Assembly: GCF_020829685.1 (NCBI RefSeq)
Contig: NZ_JAIVFR010000084.1
Coordinates: 1 to 12,032, forward strand
Reading direction: 5' to 3'
Length of the DNA stretch: 12,032 bases
Source: Nostoc sp. CHAB 5715
GTDB taxonomy: Bacteria; Cyanobacteriota; Cyanobacteriia; Cyanobacteriales; Nostocaceae
The position numbers were made by a program, and so were the translations under genes. Shown in pieces: positions 6,958 through 12,032 of the stretch. The notes under the pieces were generated by a model that saw only the letters and a list, made by a program, of their open reading frames with translations, was not told the DNA's origin and ran no database searches. How positions within the stretch are numbered: the first letter of the stretch is position 1; every line of letters begins with the position of its first letter.

Positions 6958-7089
6958 TGTCATTGCGAACGCGAGTGCGTCTCGAAGAGAGGAACGAAGC
7001 AATCGCAAAATTCTTCAGGTCAAAACGAGTCCATGAGATTGCAAGTCTTGGACACGCACTTGCGTTCGTCGTTCCTCCTCGCAATGACA
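6958..7089. repeat. Palindromic dispersed repeat, TGTCATTGCGA ends
   Basis: TGTCATTGCGA (6958-6968) is matched in inverted orientation by TCGCAATGACA (7079-7089). Inside, GAACGAAGCAATCGCAA and its partial inverted counterparts (GAGATTGCAAG; TTGCGTTCGTCGTTCC) extend the symmetry imperfectly. This is the 'TCATTGCGA...GAAGCAATC' type of interspersed repeat known from many bacterial genomes. It produces several spurious open frames. Confidence 0.8.
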
Positions 7090-7116
7090 GTTATATCACG
7101 TCCGGTTAAACACAAG

Positions 7117-7192
7117 TCAATTGCGAACGGAGTGAAGCAATCGCTCCAGACGTTGTGATTGCTTCGTTTCACTTCGTTCCACTCGCAATGAC
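7117..7192. repeat. Second palindromic repeat of the same family
   Basis: ATTGCGAACGGAGTGAAGCA near 7120-7139 is mirrored by GATTGCTTCGTTTCACTTCG at 7157-7176, followed by TTCCACTCGCAATGACA. The right arm carries an extra duplicated bit. It lies 28 bp after the first palindrome, so the pair forms a cluster between the two convergent Uma2 genes. Confidence 0.75.
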
Positions 7193-7263
7193 ATATCACA
7201 AGTAATTTATCGGACATGATATTATTCTCTCATCGCAAAATAAAAACTGGGATGCACCCTGCG

Positions 7264-7290
7264 ATAACTTCGTTAAGCTACGCTAACGCA
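7264..7290. repeat. Dispersed repeat with TGCGTTAGCGTAGC core
   Basis: The reverse complement of 7277-7290 is TGCGTTAGCGTAGC, identical to 11389-11402. It ends five bases before the stop codon of the second Uma2 gene. Confidence 0.65.
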
Positions 7291-7294
7291 CTTT

Positions 7295-7903
7295 TTATTC
7301 GCCTGGTAATTCTGGTCGGTTTGTGCTGTTAAACACCTGCTCTACTGTTAGCAGCAAATCAGCAATTACTACTGATTCCATACAAGTCGCAGATGTAAAT
7401 ACCTTATCCTCATACTGTCCCTCCACCCACTGGCAAATTGTAATTTGTTGCATCTGTGGGTCAACAATCCAATACTCTAAAATTTCCCTAGCGGCATACT
7501 CCGTCCGCTTGTAGCGATAATCACGAACACGGTTCGCTGTTCCCGGAGAAACAATTTCAATCACTAGCGCAGGCGGCGGCATATCACGGGTGAGGGTGGC
7601 ACGAGTAGCACCGATAAGGGCAGCATAAGATTCTTCTGTGTGAATCATTAAGTCAGGTAAACGACATCTCGCCCGTCGCCCCGCCACCTCAATTTCTGTA
7701 TCCTTATGAGCAACTAAATAAAAGGGGAAATGTTTTAGTAGTTCAACAAATAGAAATCTTGCCAGATTGCTATTTTCCTGACTTTCTGGTGGCATCTCGA
7801 CTAGTTCTCCATCCACCAACTCATAGCGCGTGTCTGTACCATCATCATAGGCAAGATACTCCTCAAAGGTCAGCAGTTTTTGGTTTTTTGCCGTTTGGGT
7901 CAT
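7295..7903 (-). CDS. Uma2-family (DUF820) putative endonuclease, copy 2
   Basis: This 202-residue protein belongs to the same family as the gene at 6106. The shared opening LLTFEEYLAYDDGTDTRYEL plus VDGELVEMP lies at residues 10-38. The family's predicted catalytic positions are Asp84 in RLPDLMI, Glu116 in ALVIEIVSPG and Lys132 in DYRYKRTEYA. ILEYWIVDP and the tail ADLLLTVEQVF follow. The middle (residues 40-80 and 88-110) differs strongly from copy 1, so they are old paralogues rather than a recent duplication. I start at ATG 7903 (MTQTAKN), with AAGAAGG about 8 bases upstream; the longer frame to 7957 runs into a mobile element and adds a lysine-rich, unlikely extension. The MITE at 7944-8036 lies 40 bp upstream of the start and has probably displaced or replaced the native promoter. 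Confidence 0.88.
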   Translation of the reverse strand: MTQTAKNQKLLTFEEYLAYDDGTDTRYELVDGELVEMPPESQENSNLARFLFVELLKHFPFYLVAHKDTEIEVAGRRARCRLPDLMIHTEESYAALIGATRATLTRDMPPPALVIEIVSPGTANRVRDYRYKRTEYAAREILEYWIVDPQMQQITICQWVEGQYEDKVFTSATCMESVVIADLLLTVEQVFNSTNRPELPGE

Positions 7904-7943
7904 TTGCTTTGCCTTCTTACCGCTCTGCTTTTTAGTATAAGTA

Positions 7944-8036
7944 TAGGACTTACGCACGCTCTACGAATTCTTGGCGTTCTTGGCGTCTTGGCGGTTCGAT
8001 AAATTAAGCTTTTGGGCGATTTTTGCGTAAGTCCTA
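7944..8036. mobile_element. 93-bp MITE with 13-bp terminal inverted repeats
   Basis: TAGGACTTACGCA (7944-7956) and TGCGTAAGTCCTA (8024-8036) are perfect inverted repeats. The element is flanked on both sides by AAGTA (7939-7943 and 8037-8041), which fits a 5-bp target-site duplication. The interior (CTTGGCGTTCTTGGCGTCTT and so on) has no coding capacity, so it would need a transposase supplied in trans. From memory, the TAGGACTTACGCA end is widespread in Nostoc-type genomes. Confidence 0.85.
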
Positions 8037-8089
8037 AAGTAGAAAAAATATAGTTTCTTTGGTATGTTTTTCCTGTTGTTAATAAAAAA

Positions 8090-8179
8090 GACGCAAAGAC
8101 TTCACATTCTTTAACAATTTCCCCAAGTGGTGTTATTACAATTCCCAAGAGTATTACTAAATTAATGTGTTTATTTTAA
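8090..8179 (+). pseudogene. Broken C-terminal copy of the downstream secreted-protein gene
   Basis: The 62 bases at 8090-8151 match 8541-8602 at 57 positions. In the same frame they read DAKTSHSLTISPSGVITIPK, against DTKTSHSLTISPSGVVRIPR in the intact gene. The frame then continues to a TAA at 8177-8179. Everything upstream of the Asp codon is lost, with no start codon or signal peptide. This is the tail of a former tandem copy. Confidence 0.8.
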
Positions 8180-8182
8180 CTC

Positions 8183-8188
8183 TATAAT
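8183..8188 (+). promoter_or_regulatory. Possible -10 box for the gene at 8256
   Basis: A perfect TATAAT lies about 70 bp upstream of the ATG, just after the stop of the broken copy. No good -35 element is visible at 16-18 bp. The region is AT-rich, so this is only a candidate. Confidence 0.3.
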
Positions 8189-8255
8189 CACTGTTTTTTC
8201 TTATAAGTAGAAAATTTATGATATTTTTGGTGTTTTTTACTCTTGATAATAAAAA

Positions 8256-8609
8256 ATGATTAAACGCATAACAACAACAATAGTACTAATTCTAGCAGTA
8301 ACTTTCTTTGCTACTCGAGCATTCGCTGTAATAGTAGAACCCAATCCCAACTCGACTATAATTCAGGGAAAAGATATTGTTGGTAGTAGTTTGCCACTAA
8401 TTGTTGAGCAAAAAGCTCAATTTTCTACCGAAAATACCTGGGGAAGAGTAATACGGTTAGTTGGTTCAAAAGGAGTGCCTGCACAATTTTTCGACCTTGG
8501 AATTGATGAACAAGGAAACTTTTTCATCAACACACCTCAAGACACAAAGACTTCACATTCTTTAACAATTTCCCCGAGTGGTGTTGTTAGAATTCCCAGG
8601 AGAGGATAA
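8256..8609 (+). CDS. Small secreted protein of unknown function
   Basis: The 117-residue product begins MIKRITTTIVLILAVTFFAT followed by RAFA, a clear Sec signal peptide with likely cleavage after Ala24 (AFA|VIVEPN). The mature part is about 93 residues, with VEPNPNSTIIQGKDIVGSSL, TWGRVIRLVGSKG, FFDLGIDEQGNFFIN and the C-terminal SLTISPSGVVRIPRRG. The last segment vaguely recalls the C-terminus of GspH/FimT pseudopilins, but the N-terminal prepilin motif is absent, so I do not assign that family. No Cys is present, so it is not a lipoprotein. The ATG at 8256 is the only start that keeps the signal peptide; its ribosome-binding site is poor. A degraded copy of its 3' end lies just upstream, showing past tandem duplication. 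Confidence 0.7.
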   Translation: MIKRITTTIVLILAVTFFATRAFAVIVEPNPNSTIIQGKDIVGSSLPLIVEQKAQFSTENTWGRVIRLVGSKGVPAQFFDLGIDEQGNFFINTPQDTKTSHSLTISPSGVVRIPRRG

Positions 8610-8654
8610 CCCTACATAGGTTTGAGGCTTAGAGGATATCTGAACACCCCTTAA

Positions 8655-8682
8655 TCCCCTCCCCAAAGCATCGGGGAGGGGA
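8655..8682. repeat. C/G-rich inverted repeat
   Basis: TCCCCTCCCC (8655-8664) pairs perfectly with GGGGAGGGGA (8673-8682) across an 8-base loop. It follows the secreted-protein gene by about 45 bp but has no T-run on either strand, so it is more likely a dispersed repeat than a terminator, though it may block 3' exonucleases. Confidence 0.65.
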
Positions 8683-8754
8683 GGCAAAGCATAGTAGTGT
8701 GTCAAATATATTTTGACGGATATCAAGACATTTGAGAAACACAAAAAACTCTTT

Positions 8755-8788
8755 CCCCACTCCCTACTCCCCACTCCCTACTCCCCAC
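8755..8788. repeat. Heptanucleotide tandem repeat (CCCCACT/CCCTACT)
   Basis: Nearly five heptads alternate CCCCACT and CCCTACT. This matches the STRR1-type heptamers (CCCCA(A/G)T) described in heterocystous cyanobacteria. An opposite-strand relative lies at 11600-11634. Confidence 0.8.
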
Positions 8789-8870
8789 CTTCACCCGTCA
8801 TTTTTGGGTTGACAGACCACTAGGCTGGTTGACAAAATTAGTGTTTTCAGATACACAATAAATTATTATA

Positions 8871-9677
8871 TTAAATTTTTACGCTTTCGAGAAAAGGTTG
8901 AAATACCGGAATTAATTCGGGGCGACTAACTACAAGGGTGGGAAAAGAGCGATCGCTATAATCTTCTCCCGGTGACAACGGAAATGGTTCTGACTTCAGC
9001 GAGAACCAGATCCCGCCAGCGGCCTGGACAATTACCCAAGCCCCCGCTAAGTCCCAAACTTTTGGTGTCGCCTCAATTCCACCGAGAGTAGCCCCAGTGG
9101 CAACTGTCAAAAAGTTATAGCTAGCCACACCCAACATGCGAATTTTGCAGGGAAAACCGTTTTTGATAGCTGCGGTGCTACGAGAACAGAGGTTAAAAAA
9201 GTGATTGTTGCTGGGACTATCTATACTAGTGTGGATGGGGTGGTTGTTGAGAAATGCTCCTGTTGGTGTTGCTAAACCGGATGAACCTGCCCAGAAACCA
9301 TGAAAAGCTTGATTCAAGGTTGGCGCGTAAACATAACCAAAAATGGGTGTGCCTCGATACAGTAAACCCAGAGAAATTGTCCAGAGGGGAATGCCGCGTG
9401 TGAAGTTGGTTGTACCATCTAGAGGGTCAATTACCCAGCACCACTCTGTACCGGGAAATGACTTATCGCTCTCTTCGGTTAAAATGCCGTAACCAGAGAA
9501 ATTAGAAGCGATCGCATCCCGAATTTCCTGATCTGCCCATTTATCTGCTTGCGTTACCAAACTACCATCAGCTTTTTGGTCAGCCTGTACTTTCCCAAAA
9601 TCTTGCATTAGCTGCTTGCCCACTCTGGTAGTGGTAGTTTGGGCAAAATCAAGAATTGTTGTCCAAAAATCATTCAT
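8871..9677 (-). CDS. Inositol monophosphatase family phosphatase
   Basis: This Mg2+-dependent sugar-phosphate phosphatase (268 residues, the family's normal length) has all the expected metal ligands. These are Glu68 in GILTEESD, Asp84 and Asp87 in the family signature WVIDPLDGTTNFTRGIP (81-97), and Asp209 in the C-terminal signature WDLAGAWVIVQAAGG (208-222). Relatives hydrolyse myo-inositol 1-phosphate, histidinol phosphate, fructose-1,6-bisphosphate or PAP, and the motifs alone do not settle the substrate. The protein is soluble and cytoplasmic. Start: ATG at 9677. The heptad repeats begin only about ten bases upstream, so native promoter and ribosome-binding signals are absent or lie within repeat DNA. 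It is co-directional with the BCD-family transporter gene 182 bp upstream; co-transcription is possible but unproven. No terminator with a T-run was seen after it. Confidence 0.93.
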   Translation of the reverse strand: MNDFWTTILDFAQTTTTRVGKQLMQDFGKVQADQKADGSLVTQADKWADQEIRDAIASNFSGYGILTEESDKSFPGTEWCWVIDPLDGTTNFTRGIPLWTISLGLLYRGTPIFGYVYAPTLNQAFHGFWAGSSGLATPTGAFLNNHPIHTSIDSPSNNHFFNLCSRSTAAIKNGFPCKIRMLGVASYNFLTVATGATLGGIEATPKVWDLAGAWVIVQAAGGIWFSLKSEPFPLSPGEDYSDRSFPTLVVSRPELIPVFQPFLESVKI

Positions 9678-9687
9678 TGGTTATTAG

Positions 9688-9715
9688 TCATTTGTCATTT
9701 GTCATTTGTCATTTG
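9688..9715. repeat. Heptanucleotide tandem repeat, four copies of TCATTTG
   Basis: Four perfect consecutive TCATTTG units lie ten bases upstream of the phosphatase start codon. The unit length matches the other heptad arrays in the window but the sequence is different. Confidence 0.9.
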
Positions 9716-9742
9716 TCTCATGCCCCATACTTCGGCTTACTT

Positions 9743-9783
9743 CGACTACGCTCAGTACAAGTCGCGGTTCCTGAGCGTAGTCG
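9743..9783. repeat. Dispersed inverted repeat, CGACTACGCTCAG arms
   Basis: CGACTACGCTCAG (9743-9755) pairs perfectly with CTGAGCGTAGTCG (9771-9783) over a 15-base loop. This repeat type is common in filamentous cyanobacterial genomes. A degenerate 'GTTCGCGCAGCGTCCCGCAG' copy of the hrcA-type repeat is attached directly after it (9784-9808). Confidence 0.8.
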
Positions 9784-9820
9784 TTCGCGCAGCGTCCCGC
9801 AGGGAAGGACAGTACAAGTG

Positions 9821-9848
9821 CCCCATGCCCCATGCCCCATGCCCCATG
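9821..9848. repeat. Heptanucleotide tandem repeat, four copies of CCCCATG
   Basis: Four perfect CCCCATG units end 12 bp before the stop codon of the transporter gene. A single related unit (GCCCCATAC) lies at 9722-9730. The motif fits the STRR class of heptamers. Confidence 0.9.
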
Positions 9849-9859
9849 CCCTATACAGT

Positions 9860-11293
9860 TTAATCTAAATCCCTTTCCAAAACTGAAGCGATCGCAAGCT
9901 TTGTACTTGTTTGAAATTCTGTAATGTTCACCCGATTCAGAAACCAAATTGATAGCACCATTCCCAAGGCTTCTAGAACGAATACCAGTCCATAAGCTAA
10001 CTCTAGGTTTGGTAAAAACTTGCGTCCAACATCCAAAACTGTACCTCCGATTACTACCGCCACGCCTCTAGAAAGGGACTGCGCTAATCCCCATGCCCCA
10101 ATAAATGTACCTGCGGCTTCTGCTGCGGTAAGATCCAACATCAAGCTAATTGCTGCTGTAGTTAAGAAACCTGCGGCTAAACCGAACAAGAACAAACCTA
10201 GTTTGAGAACTGCTGCATTAGCTGTGAATCCTGATATACCCAGCAATATTGTACAGAATGCTACCAACATACAGCCTAGACGTGCAGTTCTGCGCTTACC
10301 CAAACGCGGGACAATGTAAAAGCCCGTAACGCCGTAGGCAATCAGTAAACCCGTTCCATAAAAAACATTTAATTTGGTACTTTCCGCTAGGGGCATTTTA
10401 AACACTTGACCCGCATAAGGCTCCAAAATCGGGTCTTGCATAAACAAACTGATAGTCATCACCAGTAAAAAGGTGAAAAATATACCTGTTTGTGGACTAG
10501 CTGTCAAGATTTTCCAAGCATTGTTTAGAGTAATGCTGTCTTCCCGGTTCACCACTGTGGAACGGCTTAAGTATTGGGAGTATTTTTTTTCTACGCCGAA
10601 TGTGGCTGTGATCGCTAAACCAAATACAATTGCTGGGACGATAAAAAACAATCTGTTGATTGCTGGCTGCAAGGTTTCTACGGTTGCTTCTGGCGTTAAC
10701 TGTTTCAGCAAGCTGGCACTGATAATCGCCCCAACAATAATCCCCACCATTAGCATCGACCAAACCACACCGACTACTTTGGAACGGTTATCTTCTTCAG
10801 ATATATCCACCAACAAAGCAGCAAAAGCAGTACCGCTAGCACAAATTCCTAAACCGTATACAGCGAAAACTAAAGCTAAAAGACCTGTCCAGCCGATTGT
10901 TTGGGTTGTCCATACCCAAGTACCTGAACTATTTCCAGCAACATTCATCTGCCACATTACTTGTACAGCTAAAAATGCTGCGATCGCAAATATTGCCGCG
11001 CCCACCCAAACATAAGCTGTGCGGTGGTATCCCCATAAAGGCTTGGCATCGGAAATCTGGCCGAACCAGACACGGGAAGGAGCAACAAATAAGGGTAATG
11101 CTAGAACTACTGAGACTAGCGTCGCCGGAATTGCTATTTCTTGAATCATGACTCTGTTGAGTACTCCCAGAGTCAAAATGGACATCATGCTCAACCCCAT
11201 TTGAAATAAACCCAGTCGGAACATGGTCAGCAGGTTTACCTTTGGCACAGATAGGGGTTTTGTTTTAGTATCAAATACTTCACCGCTTGCCAT
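9860..11293 (-). CDS. BCD/PucC-family MFS transporter
   Basis: The 477-residue polytopic protein belongs to the major facilitator fold. Its opening, FRLGLFQMGLSMMSILTLGV with LNRVMIQEIAIPATLVS (25-61), and APSRVWFGQISDAKPLWGYH RT (71-92) are hallmarks of the PUCC/BCD family, named for PucC and LhaA of purple bacteria, which help assemble light-harvesting complexes and possibly handle bacteriochlorophyll. About twelve hydrophobic segments are visible, for example at 27-46, 57-72, 95-112, 135-160, 165-190, 215-235, 270-290, 310-330, 340-360, 365-390, 395-420 and 435-455. In cyanobacteria a role with chlorophyll or chlorophyll-binding proteins is an inference from the family. ATG at 11293 is the natural start, with no strong Shine-Dalgarno. 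The 3' end meets a CCCCATG heptad array 12 bp past the stop. The frame appears intact. Confidence 0.9.
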   Translation of the reverse strand: MASGEVFDTKTKPLSVPKVNLLTMFRLGLFQMGLSMMSILTLGVLNRVMIQEIAIPATLVSVVLALPLFVAPSRVWFGQISDAKPLWGYHRTAYVWVGAAIFAIAAFLAVQVMWQMNVAGNSSGTWVWTTQTIGWTGLLALVFAVYGLGICASGTAFAALLVDISEEDNRSKVVGVVWSMLMVGIIVGAIISASLLKQLTPEATVETLQPAINRLFFIVPAIVFGLAITATFGVEKKYSQYLSRSTVVNREDSITLNNAWKILTASPQTGIFFTFLLVMTISLFMQDPILEPYAGQVFKMPLAESTKLNVFYGTGLLIAYGVTGFYIVPRLGKRRTARLGCMLVAFCTILLGISGFTANAAVLKLGLFLFGLAAGFLTTAAISLMLDLTAAEAAGTFIGAWGLAQSLSRGVAVVIGGTVLDVGRKFLPNLELAYGLVFVLEALGMVLSIWFLNRVNITEFQTSTKLAIASVLERDLD

Positions 11294-11388
11294 AGCTACT
11301 TTTTTGTATGGTTTATTAGGATTTAATCTCTCTCTTTAAATAAAGATAAACCCTACCCGCTCCAAATCAGCGAACGAAAAGTGGAAGT

Positions 11389-11436
11389 TGCGTTAGCGTA
11401 GCTCACCGTTCGCGTAGCGTCTCGTAGAGAAGGTAT
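11389..11436. repeat. Two abutting dispersed repeats
   Basis: TGCGTTAGCGTAGC (11389-11402) matches the inverse of 7277-7290. The 31 bases at 11406-11436 match the repeat inside hrcA at 1381-1411 with one difference. They lie about 100 bp upstream of the transporter start. Confidence 0.85.
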
Positions 11437-11558
11437 CGCAGTTATTTAGCAAGCAGTTATACACCTCGATTAGCATAAGCTTTAGCCGAGTTATGATTAA
11501 TTTTTATGGCTAGGTCGTAATCCGCGATCGGATCTTGTTTACGACTACTATCGTTGTA

Positions 11559-11688
11559 ATATAGGAATCGTATTTGATTTTTGAAATTTCTACGTAGGCG
11601 GGGAGTGGGGAGTAGGGAGTAGGGAATAAGGAATTAGGCTTTTCGAGTTGTACCGAGCTTTTTCAGAAATCAAATATTAGTCCTATAT
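11559..11688. mobile_element. 130-bp inverted-repeat element (MITE-like) carrying heptads
   Basis: The 28-base ends match at 24 positions as inverted repeats: left 11559-11586 starts ATATAGGA and continues TATTTGATTT; right 11661-11688 ends AAATCAAATA...TCCTATAT. There is no coding capacity and no clear target duplication. The interior holds five GGGGAGT-type heptads. Confidence 0.6.
11600..11634. repeat. Heptanucleotide tandem repeat (GGGGAGT/AGGGAGT)
   Basis: Five consecutive heptads: GGGGAGT twice, then AGGGAGT, AGGGAAT, AAGGAAT. This is the reverse-complement relative of the array at 8755-8788 and decays from left to right. Confidence 0.8.
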
Positions 11689-11783
11689 ACCTATTAACTT
11701 TAGCTCAACTAGAAGTATTGCAACGATTCATAAAAAACTCTGCTATTTGTGGTGCTGCCCTTTTGTGACTTTGCTAATCATAT

Positions 11784-11805
11784 TTATTGCTACTTTATTG
11801 CTACT
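11784..11805. repeat. Tandem duplication of an 11-mer
   Basis: TTATTGCTACT occurs twice in direct succession with no mismatch. Confidence 0.8.
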
Positions 11806-11972
11806 CGAAATTTTTCTAAGTTGGTTAGTTAGCAGCTTAAACCAACCAAATCCTTAATACCCAATGCTTTATTCGCAATCTTGCCCATAACGAGACGCTA
11901 TAAAAATAAAAGCGATTAGCGGTTAGCGAGCTTGCGATTAGTTTTAAACAAGCCGCCCAATATGAGCGGGGT

Positions 11973-12028
11973 ATTAGCTATTAGCTATTAGCCATTAGCT
12001 AACAGCTAACCGCTAACAGCTAACAGCG
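11973..12028. repeat. Eight-unit heptanucleotide array (ATTAGCT/AACAGCT)
   Basis: Eight consecutive 7-base units: ATTAGCT, ATTAGCT, ATTAGCC, ATTAGCT, AACAGCT, AACCGCT, AACAGCT, AACAGCG. The first half is ATTAGCT-like and the second AACAGCT-like, so the array seems built from two related unit types. Similar GATTAGC and GGTTAGC words lie upstream at 11914-11928. Confidence 0.85.
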
Positions 12029-12032
12029 GGGT

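Larger units (their letters stand above)
7904..8255. other. Gap between Uma2 copy 2 and the small secreted protein
   Basis: This 352-bp gap is explained by three things: a 93-bp inverted-repeat element (7944-8036), a broken gene copy (8090-8179) and an AT-rich promoter-like stretch (8180-8255). Confidence 0.7.
11294..12032. other. Gene-free terminal stretch, rich in repeats
   Basis: No convincing gene is visible in 739 bp. It holds the transporter's upstream region, dispersed repeats (11389-11436), an inverted-repeat element with an internal heptad tract (11559-11688), an 11-bp tandem duplication (11784-11805) and a closing heptad array (11973-12028). I see no tRNA-like cloverleaf. Confidence 0.6.

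Noticed and set aside
6849..7217. Open frames on both strands across 6849-7217
   Set aside because: They are produced by the palindromic TCATTGCGA-type repeats, which are open in several frames; there is no protein-like signal.
7904..7957. N-terminal extension of the second Uma2 gene
   Set aside because: It would take its start from inside the MITE and add a lysine-rich tail not typical of the family.
7900..8148. 82-codon minus frame starting MGIVITPLGE
   Set aside because: It is antisense to the broken secreted-protein copy and passes through the whole MITE, so it is a shadow.
8829..8860. TTGACA followed by an AT-rich stretch, promoter-like on the plus strand
   Set aside because: At 17-bp spacing the -10 would be TACACA, which is weak, and it would transcribe antisense into the phosphatase gene.
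9688..9848. Possible CRISPR array
   Set aside because: Units are contiguous 7-mers without spacers, and no cas genes are nearby; this is STRR-type repetition.
9639..9947. Three overlapping open frames in the transporter-phosphatase gap
   Set aside because: They are translations of heptad arrays and dispersed repeats (for example repeated HAPCPMP-type peptides).
10020..11151. Long plus-strand frames opposite the transporter gene
   Set aside because: They are antisense to a complete, well-supported MFS gene and reflect its codon use.

Overview
The window looks like the chromosome of a filamentous, heterocyst-type cyanobacterium (Nostoc/Anabaena/Calothrix relatives). At least 19 copies of the HIP1 octamer GCGATCGC, several families of tandem heptanucleotide repeats, dispersed 'TTCGCGTAGCGTCTC'-type repeats, and two Uma2-family genes all fit this. 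This assignment is inferred from sequence style and was not confirmed by a search.

Left part (1-4290), mostly core genes. On the minus strand, read right to left, are a rhodanese-like sulfurtransferase (2080-2412), the heat-shock repressor hrcA (548-1654) and the start of a conserved small membrane protein that runs off the window edge (1-442). Diverging from the rhodanese gene on the plus strand is a 553-residue DUF3352 protein (2569-4230), closed by a strong stem-loop terminator (4251-4290).

Middle part (4290-8255), accessory and decaying. It holds fragments of at least four genes: a minus-strand remnant at 4260-4499, two tail-to-tail remnants at 4807-5249, and the core of a tyrosine recombinase at 5757-6075. 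HIP1 is unusually dense here. Two intact but divergent Uma2-family (PD-(D/E)XK nuclease fold) genes face each other at 6106-6693 (+) and 7295-7903 (-), separated by palindromic repeats. A clean 93-bp miniature inverted-repeat element (7944-8036) with 13-bp terminal repeats and a 5-bp target duplication sits just upstream of the second Uma2 gene.

Right part (8090-12032). A small secreted protein of unknown function (8256-8609) is preceded by a broken C-terminal copy of itself (8090-8179), the trace of a tandem duplication. Then come two minus-strand genes: a BCD/PucC-family MFS transporter (9860-11293) and an inositol-monophosphatase-family phosphatase (8871-9677). The 182-bp gap between them consists almost entirely of repeats. 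The last 740 bp has no recognisable gene and holds dispersed repeats, an inverted-repeat element carrying a heptad tract, and a terminal array of eight heptads.

I found no rRNA, tRNA, CRISPR array or intact insertion sequence, and no coherent new defence or biosynthetic system. The strongest observations are about mobile repeats: an in-frame repeat insertion inside hrcA, the MITE with its target duplication, the tandem-duplication scar, and nested heptad arrays.
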